64,000 nt of DNA from Bacteroidaceae bacterium (lineage in GTDB: Bacteria > Bacteroidota > Bacteroidia > Bacteroidales > Bacteroidaceae), in assembly GCA_017542145.1 (NCBI GenBank), contig JAFXXQ010000023.1, positions 206,655 through 270,654 on the forward strand. Direction: 5' to 3'. Positions 36,374-45,792 of this stretch are shown one piece after another (the stretch's first letter is position 1; each line of letters opens with the position of its first letter). The position numbers were made by a program, and so were the translations under genes. The notes below the pieces were generated by a model, which saw only the letters and a program-made list of their open reading frames with translations, was not told the DNA's origin and did not search any database.

Positions 36374-37531
36374 ATGATTATTGGTATTCCCAAAGAGATT
36401 ATGCACGATGAAGCTCGTGTAGCTGCTACGCCCGAAACAGTGGGCAAGTTTGTAAACGATGGCTTTGACATTCTTGTGGAGCGAAGTGCTGGCAACGGCG
36501 CCCTCTATCACGATGAGGATTACATTAAGGCAGGGGCTCTGATTATAGATGACCCGCAGGAAATCTACGATCGTGCTGAAATTATTCTGAAAGTGAAAGA
36601 GCCGCTGTTCAATGAACAGAAAGACATGCATGAAGTAGAGATGATGCACAAGGGTCAGTATCTCATTACGTTTATTCATCCGGCATCGCCAGTGAATCAC
36701 GAGATGGTGAAGCAACTGACGGCGCGGGGTGTGACAGCTATTACGCTGGATGGTATTCCTCGCATTTCCCGTGCGCAAAATATGGACGCGCTAACATCCA
36801 TGAGTACGTGCGCTGGTTATAAGGGCATCTTGATGGCTGCTAATTTGATGACAACTTTTATGCCTCAGATGTTTACCGCAGTGGGACAAATCAAACCTGC
36901 CAAAGTGATGGTCATTGGTGTAGGGGTAGCTGGTTTGCAGGCTTTGGCGACGGCTAAGCGTTTGGGTGCTATCACATACGCTGCCGATATTCGTCCGATG
37001 GCAGTTGAGAATGCTAGCTCGCTAGGAGCTAGGGTGATTGACACAACAATCCCTGCCGATTTGGCTATGGGCGAGGGTGGCTATGCGAGACGTCTGCCCG
37101 ATGACGTACTTGTTCATGAGCAGGAAGCGTTGCGAGAAACCATCCAGGATATGGACATCGTGTTCTGCTCGGCTCTCATACCTGGCAAAATCGCTCCAAT
37201 AATTATCACCGAAGATATGGTGAAGGGTATGAAGAAAGGCTCAGTCATTGTTGACATCTCCATTGACCAAGGAGGCAACTGCGCCCTTACTCCGAAGGGA
37301 GATATTGAGAAGAAATATGGTGTAACCCTGATAGGGGTGAAGAATATTCCAGGCCTGCTGCCAACCAGCTCAACTTGGATGTTTGCGAATAACGTCTATA
37401 ATCTGGTGAAATACCTTGTGAGGGAAGGCCGTGTCCAACTCGATCGCTCAGATGAGATCGTTCAGAAGTCACTCGTCTGCATTGACGGACAGCTCGTCCA
37501 TGCTGGTGCAAGAGAAGCCATGGGTAGATGA
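36374..37531 (+). CDS. pntA: NAD(P) transhydrogenase subunit alpha, part 1 (NAD-binding domain I)
   Basis: Soluble NAD(H)-binding domain of the proton-translocating transhydrogenase. MIIGIPKEIMHDEARVAATP, DALTSMSTCAGYKG, VMVIGVGVAGLQALATAKRL (nucleotide-binding loop) and GEGGYARRLPDDV identify it; alanine dehydrogenase is a relative but lacks the GEGGYARRL type segment. 385 residues, so the alpha chain is split and the membrane part is the next gene, overlapping by ATGA. Confidence 0.93.
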   Translation: MIIGIPKEIMHDEARVAATPETVGKFVNDGFDILVERSAGNGALYHDEDYIKAGALIIDDPQEIYDRAEIILKVKEPLFNEQKDMHEVEMMHKGQYLITFIHPASPVNHEMVKQLTARGVTAITLDGIPRISRAQNMDALTSMSTCAGYKGILMAANLMTTFMPQMFTAVGQIKPAKVMVIGVGVAGLQALATAKRLGAITYAADIRPMAVENASSLGARVIDTTIPADLAMGEGGYARRLPDDVLVHEQEALRETIQDMDIVFCSALIPGKIAPIIITEDMVKGMKKGSVIVDISIDQGGNCALTPKGDIEKKYGVTLIGVKNIPGLLPTSSTWMFANNVYNLVKYLVREGRVQLDRSDEIVQKSLVCIDGQLVHAGAREAMGR

Positions 37532-37824
37532 TTCATCCTCTGATTCTTGTTGCTGTTTTTGTCGTATGCGCGGTGCTCGGCTATTTCATTATACGGAATG
37601 TACCGAGCCTGCTGCATACGCCCTTGATGTCAGGCATGAATGCTTTGTCGGGGGTGACGATTGTGGGAGCTCTAAGCGCTACGGGCATTGCTTTGTTTTC
37701 TAATTGTGGATGGCTGTCGCAGGTTACTGGATGTCTGGCCATAGTTTTGGCGGCAGTCAACGTGTTTGGCGGTTTCGGCGTCACTCATCGTATGCTGATG
37801 ATGTTTAAAAAGAAACGACTCTGA
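37528..37824 (+). CDS. pntAB: NAD(P) transhydrogenase subunit alpha, part 2 (membrane domain)
   Basis: 98-residue membrane protein with three hydrophobic helices: LILVAVFVVCAVLGYFII, NALSGVTIVGAL and LAIVLAAVNVFGGFGVTHRM. The last motif is the conserved domain II signature of PntA. Its start overlaps the stop of part 1 (ATGA) and it ends 5 bp before pntB. Confidence 0.93.
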   Translation: MIHPLILVAVFVVCAVLGYFIIRNVPSLLHTPLMSGMNALSGVTIVGALSATGIALFSNCGWLSQVTGCLAIVLAAVNVFGGFGVTHRMLMMFKKKRL

Positions 37825-37829
37825 TTTCA

Positions 37830-39344
37830 ATGGATGTCTATCAGATTATTATCGATGGAGTACTAGCTTTGGTCGTATTGCAAGGCATATCCATTTTGTC
37901 GCGGGTGAAAACTGCCATAGCGGGCAATTTCCTCTTGGCTGTGGCATTATTGACAGGCATTGCCGTCACACTCGTTTTTAATAATATTCTGTCGGCTTGG
38001 ACGATTTGGCCTGCCATTATCGTTGGGGCGCTGATAGGTAGCATCGTGGCACAACGAGTGAAAATGATACAAATGCCGCAAACCGTAGCCCTATTCAATG
38101 GCTTGGGTGGTGGTGCCTCGGCACTTGTCGGTTTACTCTCGGCACAGAGCATAGGCTTCAATAGTATGCAGTTGGCAGCTATCGGTGAGGGCGGTTTTGA
38201 AGATTTCGTGCGTTTTACTTCTCTGCTGGCTGTCGGTGTCGGGATGATAACCCTTGTGGGTAGCCTTGTTGCTGCGGGTAAGCTCCATCGTATGTTGCCT
38301 CAGCAGCCGATGGTATGGTGGGGACACTCATTGTCTACGCTTTTGTTCTTATTGCTTACTATCGGTTGTGTTGTAGCCGGGCTATTTCTTGATTCCTCTC
38401 TGCTGATTGCAGGAACATTTATTTTTGCCTCCCTCTTTGGCTTATGGTTTTCCGTGAGGGTGGGAGGAGCAGATATGCCCATTACTATCTCGTTGCTGAA
38501 TTCCCTTTCCGGCGTAGCGGGAGCTATTGCTGGTATGGCCATTAGCGATGTGTTCCTCGTAGCTGTTGGCGCCATTGTAGGAGCTTCAGGCTTGTTTCTC
38601 ACGCGGATTATGTGCCGCGCCATGAATCGGAGTCTCGTCAGCATTCTCCTTGGGGGACGGTCATCCCGTAATACTCGGAATCTTCAGCCAACTTTAGAAA
38701 ACGAACGACTAATTAAACGCGTTATGGATTTAGAGAAAAAAATACAAGAGCTTGAGGTTCTTGTCAAGAACCTTGAAGAACGTATTGCTGTGCTTACCCA
38801 GCAAGTGGACGAAGCAGAAAAAACGTGCTCATCTGAAAAAACTACAGCTGCTAATGTCCTTGCTGCGGCAAAAGATGTCATCATTGTTCCTGGTTATGGT
38901 ATGGCTTTGGCTCAAGCTCAGCATCAGGTACGCCAGTTAGCTGATAAGTTGCAAAGTCTTGGCGCGCGAGTGCGCTATGCTATTCATCCTGTTGCAGGTC
39001 GCATGCCTGGTCACATGAACGTTCTGCTAGCAGAGGCTGACGTCGATTATGACCAGCTTTATGAGATGGATGCCATTAATGATGATTTTGCTCGCTGCGA
39101 TGTTGTCGTGGTAATTGGAGCTAACGACGTATTGAATCCTGCAGCCCGCAACGCCGAAGGTACGCCCATTTATGGCATGCCTGTGCTCAATGTCGATGCC
39201 GCTCCTGAAATTGTCATTTGCAATCGTGATCTCAAACCGGGCTATGCTGGTGTAAAAAACCCTCTCTACACCCGTACAAAGGGCATCTATCTGGAGCTTG
39301 GCGATGCCAAGGAGACACTCCAGCGTCTTATGGCAAAGTTGTAG
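37830..39344 (+). CDS. pntB: NAD(P) transhydrogenase subunit beta with coiled-coil linker
   Basis: Membrane domain and NADP(H)-binding domain III of the transhydrogenase, which uses the proton gradient to make NADPH. Membrane signatures include KMIQMPQTVALFNGLGGGAS and MPITISLLNSLSGVAGAIAG; domain III has IIVPGYGMALAQAQHQV, IHPVAGRMPGHMNVLLAEA and VIGANDVLNPAA. Between them (about residues 292-332) lies an extra segment with a clear heptad pattern (MDLEKKIQELEVLVKNLEER then IAVLTQQVDEAEK), making the protein 504 residues instead of about 460. Confidence 0.95.
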   Translation: MDVYQIIIDGVLALVVLQGISILSRVKTAIAGNFLLAVALLTGIAVTLVFNNILSAWTIWPAIIVGALIGSIVAQRVKMIQMPQTVALFNGLGGGASALVGLLSAQSIGFNSMQLAAIGEGGFEDFVRFTSLLAVGVGMITLVGSLVAAGKLHRMLPQQPMVWWGHSLSTLLFLLLTIGCVVAGLFLDSSLLIAGTFIFASLFGLWFSVRVGGADMPITISLLNSLSGVAGAIAGMAISDVFLVAVGAIVGASGLFLTRIMCRAMNRSLVSILLGGRSSRNTRNLQPTLENERLIKRVMDLEKKIQELEVLVKNLEERIAVLTQQVDEAEKTCSSEKTTAANVLAAAKDVIIVPGYGMALAQAQHQVRQLADKLQSLGARVRYAIHPVAGRMPGHMNVLLAEADVDYDQLYEMDAINDDFARCDVVVVIGANDVLNPAARNAEGTPIYGMPVLNVDAAPEIVICNRDLKPGYAGVKNPLYTRTKGIYLELGDAKETLQRLMAKL

Positions 39345-39360
39345 CTTTACGTCTTGGTAA

Positions 39361-39444
39361 TTTGCCTGCGCTACGGATTTATTTGCCTGCTCTGGGAATT
39401 TATTCGCCTGCGTTGTGAAATTATTCGCCTGCGCTGGGAATTGA
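39361..39444. repeat. 21-bp tandem repeat, 4 units, core GCCTGCGCTGG
   Basis: Units at 39361, 39382, 39403 and 39424, each starting TT(T/C)GCCTGC and ending in an A/T-rich stretch. The core CCTGCGCTGG is a dyad with one mismatched pair. It lies in the 241-bp gap between pntB and mce, 66 bp upstream of the mce promoter. Confidence 0.88.
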
Positions 39445-39510
39445 AGGTTTTTTCTGCCGTTTGTTTTGGATAAACTGCGGCTTGGAAATTAAAAATAAAT
39501 ACAAATTTAT

Positions 39511-39541
39511 TTTGTATTTCCCTCGTCTTGCACTATCTTTG
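39511..39541 (+). promoter_or_regulatory. predicted strong promoter of the mce-mmd operon
   Basis: TTTG (39511-39514), 19 bp, TATCTTTG (39534-39541), with CTTGCACTATCTTTG shared with infC. Confidence 0.7.
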
Positions 39542-39585
39542 TCGAACTTTTCAAAAACCATTGTTTTAACTTAATAAATTGCATC

Positions 39586-40002
39586 ATGAAAATTTCTCAC
39601 ATTGAACATCTGGGAATTGCTGTGAAGAGCATTGAAGAGGCTCTTCCGTACTACGAAAACGTGCTTGGCCTGAAGTGCTACAAGACTGAAGTTGTGGAGG
39701 ATCAGAAAGTGAAGACGGCCTTCCTGATGGTTGGTCAGACGAAACTGGAGCTTCTTGAGCCGACAAGCGAAGAGAGCACAATAGCCAAGTTCATGGCTGA
39801 CCGCGGCGGAAAGGGCGGCCTGCACCACATGGCTTTTTCCATTGAGGACGGCGTGGCTAATGCTTTGGCTGAATGTACCGAGAAGGAAGTGCGCATCATC
39901 GACAAGACTCCCCGTCCAGGTGCTGATAGTATGCAGATTGCATTCCTCCACCCGAAATCCACCCAGGGTGTGCTGACGGAATTGTGCGAAAAGGCTCAAT
40001 AA
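39586..40002 (+). CDS. mce: methylmalonyl-CoA epimerase
   Basis: Interconverts R- and S-methylmalonyl-CoA in the succinate-propionate pathway. VOC-fold metalloenzyme: the metal ligands appear as His in IEHLGIAVKS, Glu in TKLELLEP, His in GLHHMAFSI and Glu near the end. 138 residues, normal. First gene of the decarboxylase cluster; 50 bp to mmdA. Confidence 0.95.
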   Translation: MKISHIEHLGIAVKSIEEALPYYENVLGLKCYKTEVVEDQKVKTAFLMVGQTKLELLEPTSEESTIAKFMADRGGKGGLHHMAFSIEDGVANALAECTEKEVRIIDKTPRPGADSMQIAFLHPKSTQGVLTELCEKAQ

Positions 40003-40052
40003 ACGCTTCTCAAAATCGTAAAATCTAAATTGTCAAATAGTAAATCTACAAG

Positions 40053-41624
40053 ATGAGCAATCAATTAGACAAAATCAGACAGCTGGTCGAGAAACGCGAG
40101 AAGGCTCGCCTCGGCGGTGGCGAGAAGGCCATCGAGAAACAGCATGAGAGAGGTAAGTACACGGCCCGCGAGCGCATTGCCATGCTGCTCGATGAGGGTT
40201 CGTTCGAGGAGTTCGACATGTTCATGCGCCATCGCTGCCACAACTTCGGCATGGAAAAGAAGCAGTACGACGGCGACGGCGTGGTGACAGGTTACGGTAC
40301 CATTGACGGACGACTTGTCTATGTCTTCGCACAGGACTTCACGGTGAATGCTGGCTCGCTCTCCGAGACGCTGGCACAGAAGATCTGCAAGGTGATGGAC
40401 TTGGCTATGAAGATGGGAGCTCCTGTCATCGGCATCAACGACTCGGGCGGCGCACGTATTCAGGAGGGCGTGAACGCCCTTGCTGGCTATGCCGAGATTT
40501 TCGAGCGCAACATCCTCGCCAGCGGTGTAATCCCGCAGATTAGCGGCATCTTCGGCCCTTGTGCTGGCGGTGCTGTCTATAGTCCTGCGCTGACGGACTT
40601 CACGCTGATGATGGAGAACACGTCCTATATGTTCCTTACCGGCCCTGCTGTTGTGAAGACGGTGCTGGGCGAAGTGGTTACTCAGGAGCAGTTGGGCGGC
40701 GCCAGCGTACATAGCACTAAGAGTGGTGTCACCCACTTTACTGCGAGCACTGAGGAGGAGGCCCTCGCGATGATTCGCAAACTGCTCTCTTACATCCCGC
40801 AGAACTACAAGGAGAAGACTCCCATCATCCCCTGCGACGACCCCATCGATCGTTGCGACGACTACCTCAATGAGATTATTCCCGACAATCCCAATGCCCC
40901 CTACGATATGTACGAGGTCATCAGCGCCATTGTCGATAACGGCGAATTCTTCGAGGTGCAGCCCAACTATGCCAAGAACATTATTGTCGGTTTCGCCCGC
41001 TTCAACGGCGAAAGCGTAGGCGTGGTTGCCAACCAGCCGAAGCAGCTTGCTGGTGTGCTCGATTGCAACGCCAGCCGTAAGGGCGCCCGCTTCGTCCGCT
41101 TCTGCGACGCCTTCAATATTCCCATCGTCACGCTGGTTGACGTACCCGGCTTCCTCCCTGGTACGGGGCAGGAGTACAACGCCGTCATCCTGCATGGTGC
41201 CAAGCTGCTCTACGCCTTCGGCGAGTGCACGGTGCCCAAGGTGACAGTCACCCTGCGTAAATCGTACGGTGGTAGCCACATCGTGATGAGTTGCAAGCAA
41301 CTGCGTGGCGACATGAACTACGCTTGGCCATCGGCCGAAATTGCCGTCATGGGTGCCAGCGGTGCCGCCAGCGTCCTCTACGCTAAGGAGGCCAAGGCCC
41401 TCAAAGATGAAGGCAAGGTTGATGAAGCAAAGGCATTCATCGCTGAAAAAGAGAAGGAATATACCGAACTCTTCGCCAATCCCTACAATGCTGCCCAGTA
41501 TGGCTACATCGACGATGTCATCGAGCCGCGCAACACGCGTTTCCGCATCATCCGCGCCCTCGATCAGCTGCGCGACAAGAGGCTCTCATTGCCCGACAAG
41601 AAGCATGGTAACATTCCTTTGTAA
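40053..41624 (+). CDS. mmdA: methylmalonyl-CoA decarboxylase carboxyltransferase subunit
   Basis: Transfers the carboxyl group of methylmalonyl-CoA to biotin on the carrier subunit. Acyl-CoA carboxyltransferase family, 523 residues: [59 protein letters not shown] and [20 protein letters not shown] are the characteristic segments. Propionyl-CoA carboxylase beta chains are close relatives; the neighbouring membrane and carrier subunits point to the Na+-pumping decarboxylase. Confidence 0.95.
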   Translation: MSNQLDKIRQLVEKREKARLGGGEKAIEKQHERGKYTARERIAMLLDEGSFEEFDMFMRHRCHNFGMEKKQYDGDGVVTGYGTIDGRLVYVFAQDFTVNAGSLSETLAQKICKVMDLAMKMGAPVIGINDSGGARIQEGVNALAGYAEIFERNILASGVIPQISGIFGPCAGGAVYSPALTDFTLMMENTSYMFLTGPAVVKTVLGEVVTQEQLGGASVHSTKSGVTHFTASTEEEALAMIRKLLSYIPQNYKEKTPIIPCDDPIDRCDDYLNEIIPDNPNAPYDMYEVISAIVDNGEFFEVQPNYAKNIIVGFARFNGESVGVVANQPKQLAGVLDCNASRKGARFVRFCDAFNIPIVTLVDVPGFLPGTGQEYNAVILHGAKLLYAFGECTVPKVTVTLRKSYGGSHIVMSCKQLRGDMNYAWPSAEIAVMGASGAASVLYAKEAKALKDEGKVDEAKAFIAEKEKEYTELFANPYNAAQYGYIDDVIEPRNTRFRIIRALDQLRDKRLSLPDKKHGNIPL

Positions 41625-41648
41625 CACCCGCAAACAGAGAAACGCACT

Positions 41649-41981
41649 ATGGTATTAGCAACAAACTGGTCCGACATGTGGGCCATGACGGGAATCGGCT
41701 TCGGTACCGTCTTCGTTATCCTGCTATTGCTGGTGCTGATATTGGGCATCTTCAATGTGATTGCAAAGAAGAAGTCCCCAGCACCTGCAGCCTCTGCAAA
41801 GCCCGCCCTTGAGGGAAAGAAGACTCCTCTTCTTCCTGAAGGCACGACTGAGGCTGATGACGACCTTGCCGCCGTGGCTACGGCGCTCTGTCTGTACTTT
41901 CAGGAGGTGCATGACGAGGAAACCTACGTCCTCACTATCCATCACCACGAGCATACGGCCTGGCATCCTGAAGGCTATTAA
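41649..41981 (+). CDS. mmdD: OadG-like small membrane subunit of the decarboxylase
   Basis: 110-residue protein with one N-terminal helix (GTVFVILLLLVLILGIFNVI), a Pro/Ala/Lys linker and the C-terminal motif DLAAVATALCLYFQEVHDEE, typical of the gamma/delta assembly subunit that holds the complex on the membrane. Its place between mmdA and the biotin carrier agrees. Confidence 0.85.
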   Translation: MVLATNWSDMWAMTGIGFGTVFVILLLLVLILGIFNVIAKKKSPAPAASAKPALEGKKTPLLPEGTTEADDDLAAVATALCLYFQEVHDEETYVLTIHHHEHTAWHPEGY

Positions 41982-42020
41982 TTCTCCGAACATTATTCAC
42001 CGTTATTAGCAAAAAGAACA

Positions 42021-42461
42021 ATGAAAGATATCAAATTCAAGATTGGCGATAAGAAGTACGAAGCCAGCGTCGTGGAAAAAGAGGATGGCAAAGTGGAAGT
42101 AACCGTCAACGGAAAGGCTTATACTGTGGAAGTGGAGCGTGAGGCTCCGAAAGCAAAGCCTGTCAAAGTGCAGGCTCCTGCCGCTCCGAAGGCTGCCGCT
42201 GCTGCTCCTGCCGCAGCACCCGCTGCTCCGCAGGCTCCTACCGCAGGTGCCAAGACCGTCAACGCCCCGCTTCCTGGCAATATCGTGAAGGTGACGGCAA
42301 CCGTCGGACAAGCTGTCAAGCCTGGCGACGTCCTTGTCGTCATGGAAGCCATGAAGATGGAGAACAACATCGTGGCCGAATCCGAAGGTTCCGTCAGCCG
42401 TATTCTAGTACAGGTCGGACAAACTGTACAGAGCGGCGATGCCCTCGTTGAAATCGCATAA
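42021..42461 (+). CDS. mmdC: biotin carboxyl carrier subunit of the decarboxylase
   Basis: Carries biotin between the carboxyltransferase and the membrane pump. A short N-terminal domain (MKDIKFKIGDKKYEASVVEK), an Ala/Pro-rich swinging linker of about 30 residues (QAPAAPKAAAAAPAAAPAAP), and a biotinyl domain with VVMEAMKMENNIV, where Lys112 is the biotin site. 146 residues. Confidence 0.95.
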   Translation: MKDIKFKIGDKKYEASVVEKEDGKVEVTVNGKAYTVEVEREAPKAKPVKVQAPAAPKAAAAAPAAAPAAPQAPTAGAKTVNAPLPGNIVKVTATVGQAVKPGDVLVVMEAMKMENNIVAESEGSVSRILVQVGQTVQSGDALVEIA

Positions 42462-42491
42462 CCCATTCCGATAGAAAGACATTACAGAAAC

Positions 42492-43769
42492 ATGAAACGT
42501 GCAATTAAACTACTGACGTCATTCGTTCTGATGATGCTTGTCGCTGTGCCGACCTTTGCCCAGGAGTTCAATGCTGGAGAAACGCTGGGTAAGTTCGTCC
42601 GCGAAATGGGTTTCCTGCAGTTCTTCAGTGGTATGGGTTGGGGAAATGCCGTGATGATTGTCATCGCCTGCTTTTTCCTCTATCTCGCCATCGTAAAGAA
42701 GTACGAACCCCTGCTCCTGTTGCCCATCGCCTTCGGTATGCTGCTCAGCAATATCCCCGGCGCAGGCATGTTCCACACCTCCATGTGGAACGATGAGTTC
42801 CTGAATCCCGATAGCCCCTTTTTCCATAGCTACCGTCATGTGGTGGCTGAGGGAGGTTTGCTCGATGTGCTCTATATCGGCGTTAAACTCGGCGTCTATC
42901 CCTGCCTTATCTTTATCGGCGTGGGTGCTATGACCGACTTCGGCCCCCTCATTGCCAACCCGAAGAGCCTGCTACTTGGTGCTGCTGCCCAGTTGGGTAT
43001 CTTCATCGCTTTCCTTGGTGCTTATGGCCTCGGTTTCACTCCTGCTGAAGCTGGCTCTATCGGTATCATCGGCGGTGCCGATGGTCCTACGTCCATATTC
43101 CTTACGTCGAAATTGGCTCCGCATCTCCTTGGCCCTATTGCCTTGGCTGCCTACAGCTACATGGCTCTTGTGCCGGTTATCCAGCCGCCCATCATGAAGC
43201 TGCTCACTACCAAGGAGGAGCGCAGGATAAAGATGAAACAGCTGCGTCCCGTTAGCAAGACGGAGAAGATAATCTTCCCCATTGTCGTTGCTGTAGTTGT
43301 CAGCCTCATTCTGCCTTCCGCTTCTACGCTTATCGGCTGCCTTATGCTGGGCAACTTGATGAAGGAATGTGGTGTCGTGGAGCGTTTGAGCAAGGCTGCC
43401 CAAAACGAGCTGAACAACATCGTGGTTATCTTCCTCGGTCTTTCTGTCGGTGCTACGGCTACCGCCGAGACGTTTATCTCGCTGAAGACCCTCGGTATCA
43501 TCGTCATGGGTGTTACAGCCTTTGCTGTGGGTACTGCTGGTGGTGTGCTGCTCGCTAAGTTGATGAATGTTTTCTCGAAAGAGAAGGTTAACCCGCTTAT
43601 CGGCTCCGCTGGTGTAAGTGCCGTGCCTATGGCTGCCCGCGTCAGTCAGTCGGAGGGCCAGAAGGCCGACCCCACCAACTTCCTGCTCATGCATGCCATG
43701 GGCCCGAATGTGGCGGGTGTCATTGGCTCTGCTGTCGCGGCAGGCATCCTGCTGAATATGCTGGGATAA
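42492..43769 (+). CDS. mmdB: Na+-translocating decarboxylase beta subunit
   Basis: Membrane subunit that decarboxylates carboxybiotin and exports Na+. 425 residues with a cleavable-looking N-terminal segment ([20 protein letters not shown]), then [37 protein letters not shown] and [20 protein letters not shown], the conserved loops of OadB/GcdB/MmdB carrying the Asp and Asn/Ser residues of the Na+ path. Last gene of the operon before a strong terminator. Confidence 0.96.
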   Translation: MKRAIKLLTSFVLMMLVAVPTFAQEFNAGETLGKFVREMGFLQFFSGMGWGNAVMIVIACFFLYLAIVKKYEPLLLLPIAFGMLLSNIPGAGMFHTSMWNDEFLNPDSPFFHSYRHVVAEGGLLDVLYIGVKLGVYPCLIFIGVGAMTDFGPLIANPKSLLLGAAAQLGIFIAFLGAYGLGFTPAEAGSIGIIGGADGPTSIFLTSKLAPHLLGPIALAAYSYMALVPVIQPPIMKLLTTKEERRIKMKQLRPVSKTEKIIFPIVVAVVVSLILPSASTLIGCLMLGNLMKECGVVERLSKAAQNELNNIVVIFLGLSVGATATAETFISLKTLGIIVMGVTAFAVGTAGGVLLAKLMNVFSKEKVNPLIGSAGVSAVPMAARVSQSEGQKADPTNFLLMHAMGPNVAGVIGSAVAAGILLNMLG

Positions 43770-43783
43770 TTCTTTTGATTCTG

Positions 43784-43825
43784 AATAATCGGCGGGCGCT
43801 TTTTTGAAAGCGCCCGCCGATTATT
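43784..43825. terminator. bidirectional terminator between mmdB and the lipid kinase gene
   Basis: A 19-bp perfect stem (AATAATCGGCGGGCGCTTT and its complement) with a 4-nt loop TTTG. It abuts the stop codon of the minus-strand kinase gene. Confidence 0.85.
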
Positions 43826-44763
43826 TAGGGAACGATGAAGTTCAGGAACTCCGGCATGAGCGTTATTTCTAATGGACAACTGTAGTTCAGTTTCTTGCCA
43901 TCGACGCAAATGCTGGCGTTTTGGGCGTCGAAGATAACTACCTTTTTGGTGCGGAATGGGCGCACTTGCTGGTGGTTGAGCAGACGTCCTTTGAGTAGCA
44001 TGCGCAACCCTTGAACCATCTGCCAGAACTTCGGGCGGTAGATGACTGAGACATCCAGCCAGCCATTGTAAGGTACGGCGCTGGGAGTCATGCCGTAGCC
44101 GCGTGAATTGCCCACGCAAAGGGTCATGATGGTTTCATTCACGACTTCCTCATTCACCTTGAAGTGCATTTTGTAGAGCTTTCGTTCAACGAAAAGCCGA
44201 ATCATACTGATGATGTAAGTGGGATTGCTCTTTCCCCAGAACTCCTTGCAGAAATCGCTGATTTCGATAGCGCGCGCCCCAAGACCAATGTTGACAGCCA
44301 TCAGGAAATAGCGCTTCACTAGTTCTTCGCCATTTACGAACGAACAGTAGCCAATGTCGATACGGCGTCGGTTACCTTTAATGATGCAGTCGATGGCCTT
44401 CTTGTATTCATCGACGCCCAGTCCCCAGAAGCTGGCAAAGTCGTTGCCCACGCCGTTGGCAATGATGGCGAGGGAGATGTCGTCGAGATTCTCTACTGAC
44501 GAAGTCATGATGCCGTTGAGTGCCTCGTTTACAGCACGGTCGCCACCCACGATGACGATGATCTTATAGCCGTTGTCAACGAGCATTCGCGCCAGCCGTT
44601 CCACCGAGCCATAGTCTTCCGACTGCACGTAGTCGTACTGTACCCCACGTTGGTCGAGCACACTCTTTATCTGATACCATCGTCGGGATTGCTTCTTTAC
44701 CCCGGCCATAGGCACATAGATGATGCCCCAACGGTCTGTCATTCCATTCGTATTGTCGTCCAT
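43825..44763 (-). CDS. diacylglycerol/lipid kinase-family protein (YegS-like)
   Basis: DAGK catalytic-domain protein, 312 residues. Segments GIIYVPMAGVKKQSRRW, IIVIVGGDRAVNEALNGI, LAIIANGVGNDFASFWGL and VPYNGWLDVSVIYRP follow the lipid-kinase layout. The glycine-rich motif normally GGDGT reads GGDRAVNE here, so nucleotide binding or activity may differ. Substrate unknown. The start is 10 bp from the end of miaA on the same strand. Confidence 0.85.
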   Translation of the reverse strand: MDDNTNGMTDRWGIIYVPMAGVKKQSRRWYQIKSVLDQRGVQYDYVQSEDYGSVERLARMLVDNGYKIIVIVGGDRAVNEALNGIMTSSVENLDDISLAIIANGVGNDFASFWGLGVDEYKKAIDCIIKGNRRRIDIGYCSFVNGEELVKRYFLMAVNIGLGARAIEISDFCKEFWGKSNPTYIISMIRLFVERKLYKMHFKVNEEVVNETIMTLCVGNSRGYGMTPSAVPYNGWLDVSVIYRPKFWQMVQGLRMLLKGRLLNHQQVRPFRTKKVVIFDAQNASICVDGKKLNYSCPLEITLMPEFLNFIVP

Positions 44764-44773
44764 ATCTTTTTTC

Positions 44774-45697
44774 CTAATTCCTAATTCCTAATTTCATGAT
44801 TCTCTCTATCTTTTCTTCCGTAGGGAGGGCAAAGTCAATCCACTCGATGGAGATACCGCGACGCTCCATGCCCCGAAACCACGTCATCTGGCGTTTGGCA
44901 AACTGATGGATGGCTGTTTCCAATTGAGAGACCATCTCGTCATATGTCAGCTGCCCAAGGATGTACTGCGTCAGATACTTGTATTCCAATCCGTAGTAGA
45001 TGAGGTCTTCGGGATTAATGCCTTCGTTTATAAGTCGTCGTACCTCGTCCACCATACCCTCGTCCAGCCGTTGGCGCAGCCGCTTTGAGATTCGTTCGCG
45101 TCGCACCTCGCGGGGAATGTCAATGCCCACTACGAGGCTGCGAGTCTGGGGAAACTCGTCGTCCTCGGCAGGGTGGGAGGCGTAGTATGCTTCAATCTCT
45201 ATCCCGCGAATGGCACGCTTTACGGTATCGACGTCTGAAGTGTTGTGGAGTTTCTTATACCTTTTTAAAATAGCCGTCAGCTCATCCAGCGACTTTCCTT
45301 CCAGCTCGCGGCGCAGCGGCTCGTTCACCGGTACTTTTACCAGCCGGAATCCCCTCAGCACAGCTTCCACGTACATTCCGGTACCGCCGCAGAGTACAGG
45401 TGTCTGCCCTTTGGCCCGTAGCTGTTCATAGACAGCAAGGAAGTCGCGCTGAAACTCATATACGTTATACTTATATCCCGGTTCGCAGATGTCAATCAGG
45501 TACGATGGTACCTCACGTCCGTCTGCCAGCACATAGTCCGCCTTGTCCTTTCCCGTGCCCAAGTCCATACGGCGATAAACCTGTCGGCTGTCGGCGCTGA
45601 TGACGCCTGTGCCCAGCTTGTCTGCCAGACGGACAGCCAGAGCAGTCTTGCCGCAGGCAGTAGGCCCAACGATGGTGATAAGGTCGAATGCTGACAT
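44774..45697 (-). CDS. miaA: tRNA dimethylallyltransferase
   Basis: Adds the isopentenyl group to A37 of tRNAs reading UNN codons. P-loop TIVGPTACGKTALAVRLADK, ISADSRQVYRRMDLGTGKD, and PVLCGGTGMYVEAVLRGF are diagnostic. 307 residues from ATG 45697. Oddity: the last codons (KLGIRN) are written by three tandem copies of AATTAGG-type spacer repeat that runs on past the stop, so the C-terminus has been replaced or trimmed by low-complexity DNA. Confidence 0.96.
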   Translation of the reverse strand: MSAFDLITIVGPTACGKTALAVRLADKLGTGVISADSRQVYRRMDLGTGKDKADYVLADGREVPSYLIDICEPGYKYNVYEFQRDFLAVYEQLRAKGQTPVLCGGTGMYVEAVLRGFRLVKVPVNEPLRRELEGKSLDELTAILKRYKKLHNTSDVDTVKRAIRGIEIEAYYASHPAEDDEFPQTRSLVVGIDIPREVRRERISKRLRQRLDEGMVDEVRRLINEGINPEDLIYYGLEYKYLTQYILGQLTYDEMVSQLETAIHQFAKRQMTWFRGMERRGISIEWIDFALPTEEKIERIMKLGIRN

Positions 45698-45723
45698 TTT
45701 GCTTTTTTTCGGGATTCCGATTG

Positions 45724-45731
45724 CAAATATA
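45724..45731 (-). promoter_or_regulatory. predicted -7 box of miaA
   Basis: Minus-strand TATATTTG followed by CAATCGG, divergent from the ftsE promoter 35 bp away. Confidence 0.5.
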
Positions 45732-45765
45732 CGTGATTTTTCTTTCACTTTACACATGGAATGCT

Positions 45766-45773
45766 TATTTTTG
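45766..45773 (+). promoter_or_regulatory. predicted -7 box of ftsE
   Basis: TATTTTTG followed by CAG, 19 bp before the start, so the leader is very short. Confidence 0.5.
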
Positions 45774-45792
45774 CAGAAAATTATAAAATTAC

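Noticed and set aside
36374..37531. pntA considered as alanine dehydrogenase
   Set aside because: The GEGGYARRL segment and the overlapping PntA membrane domain and pntB genes fix it as transhydrogenase.
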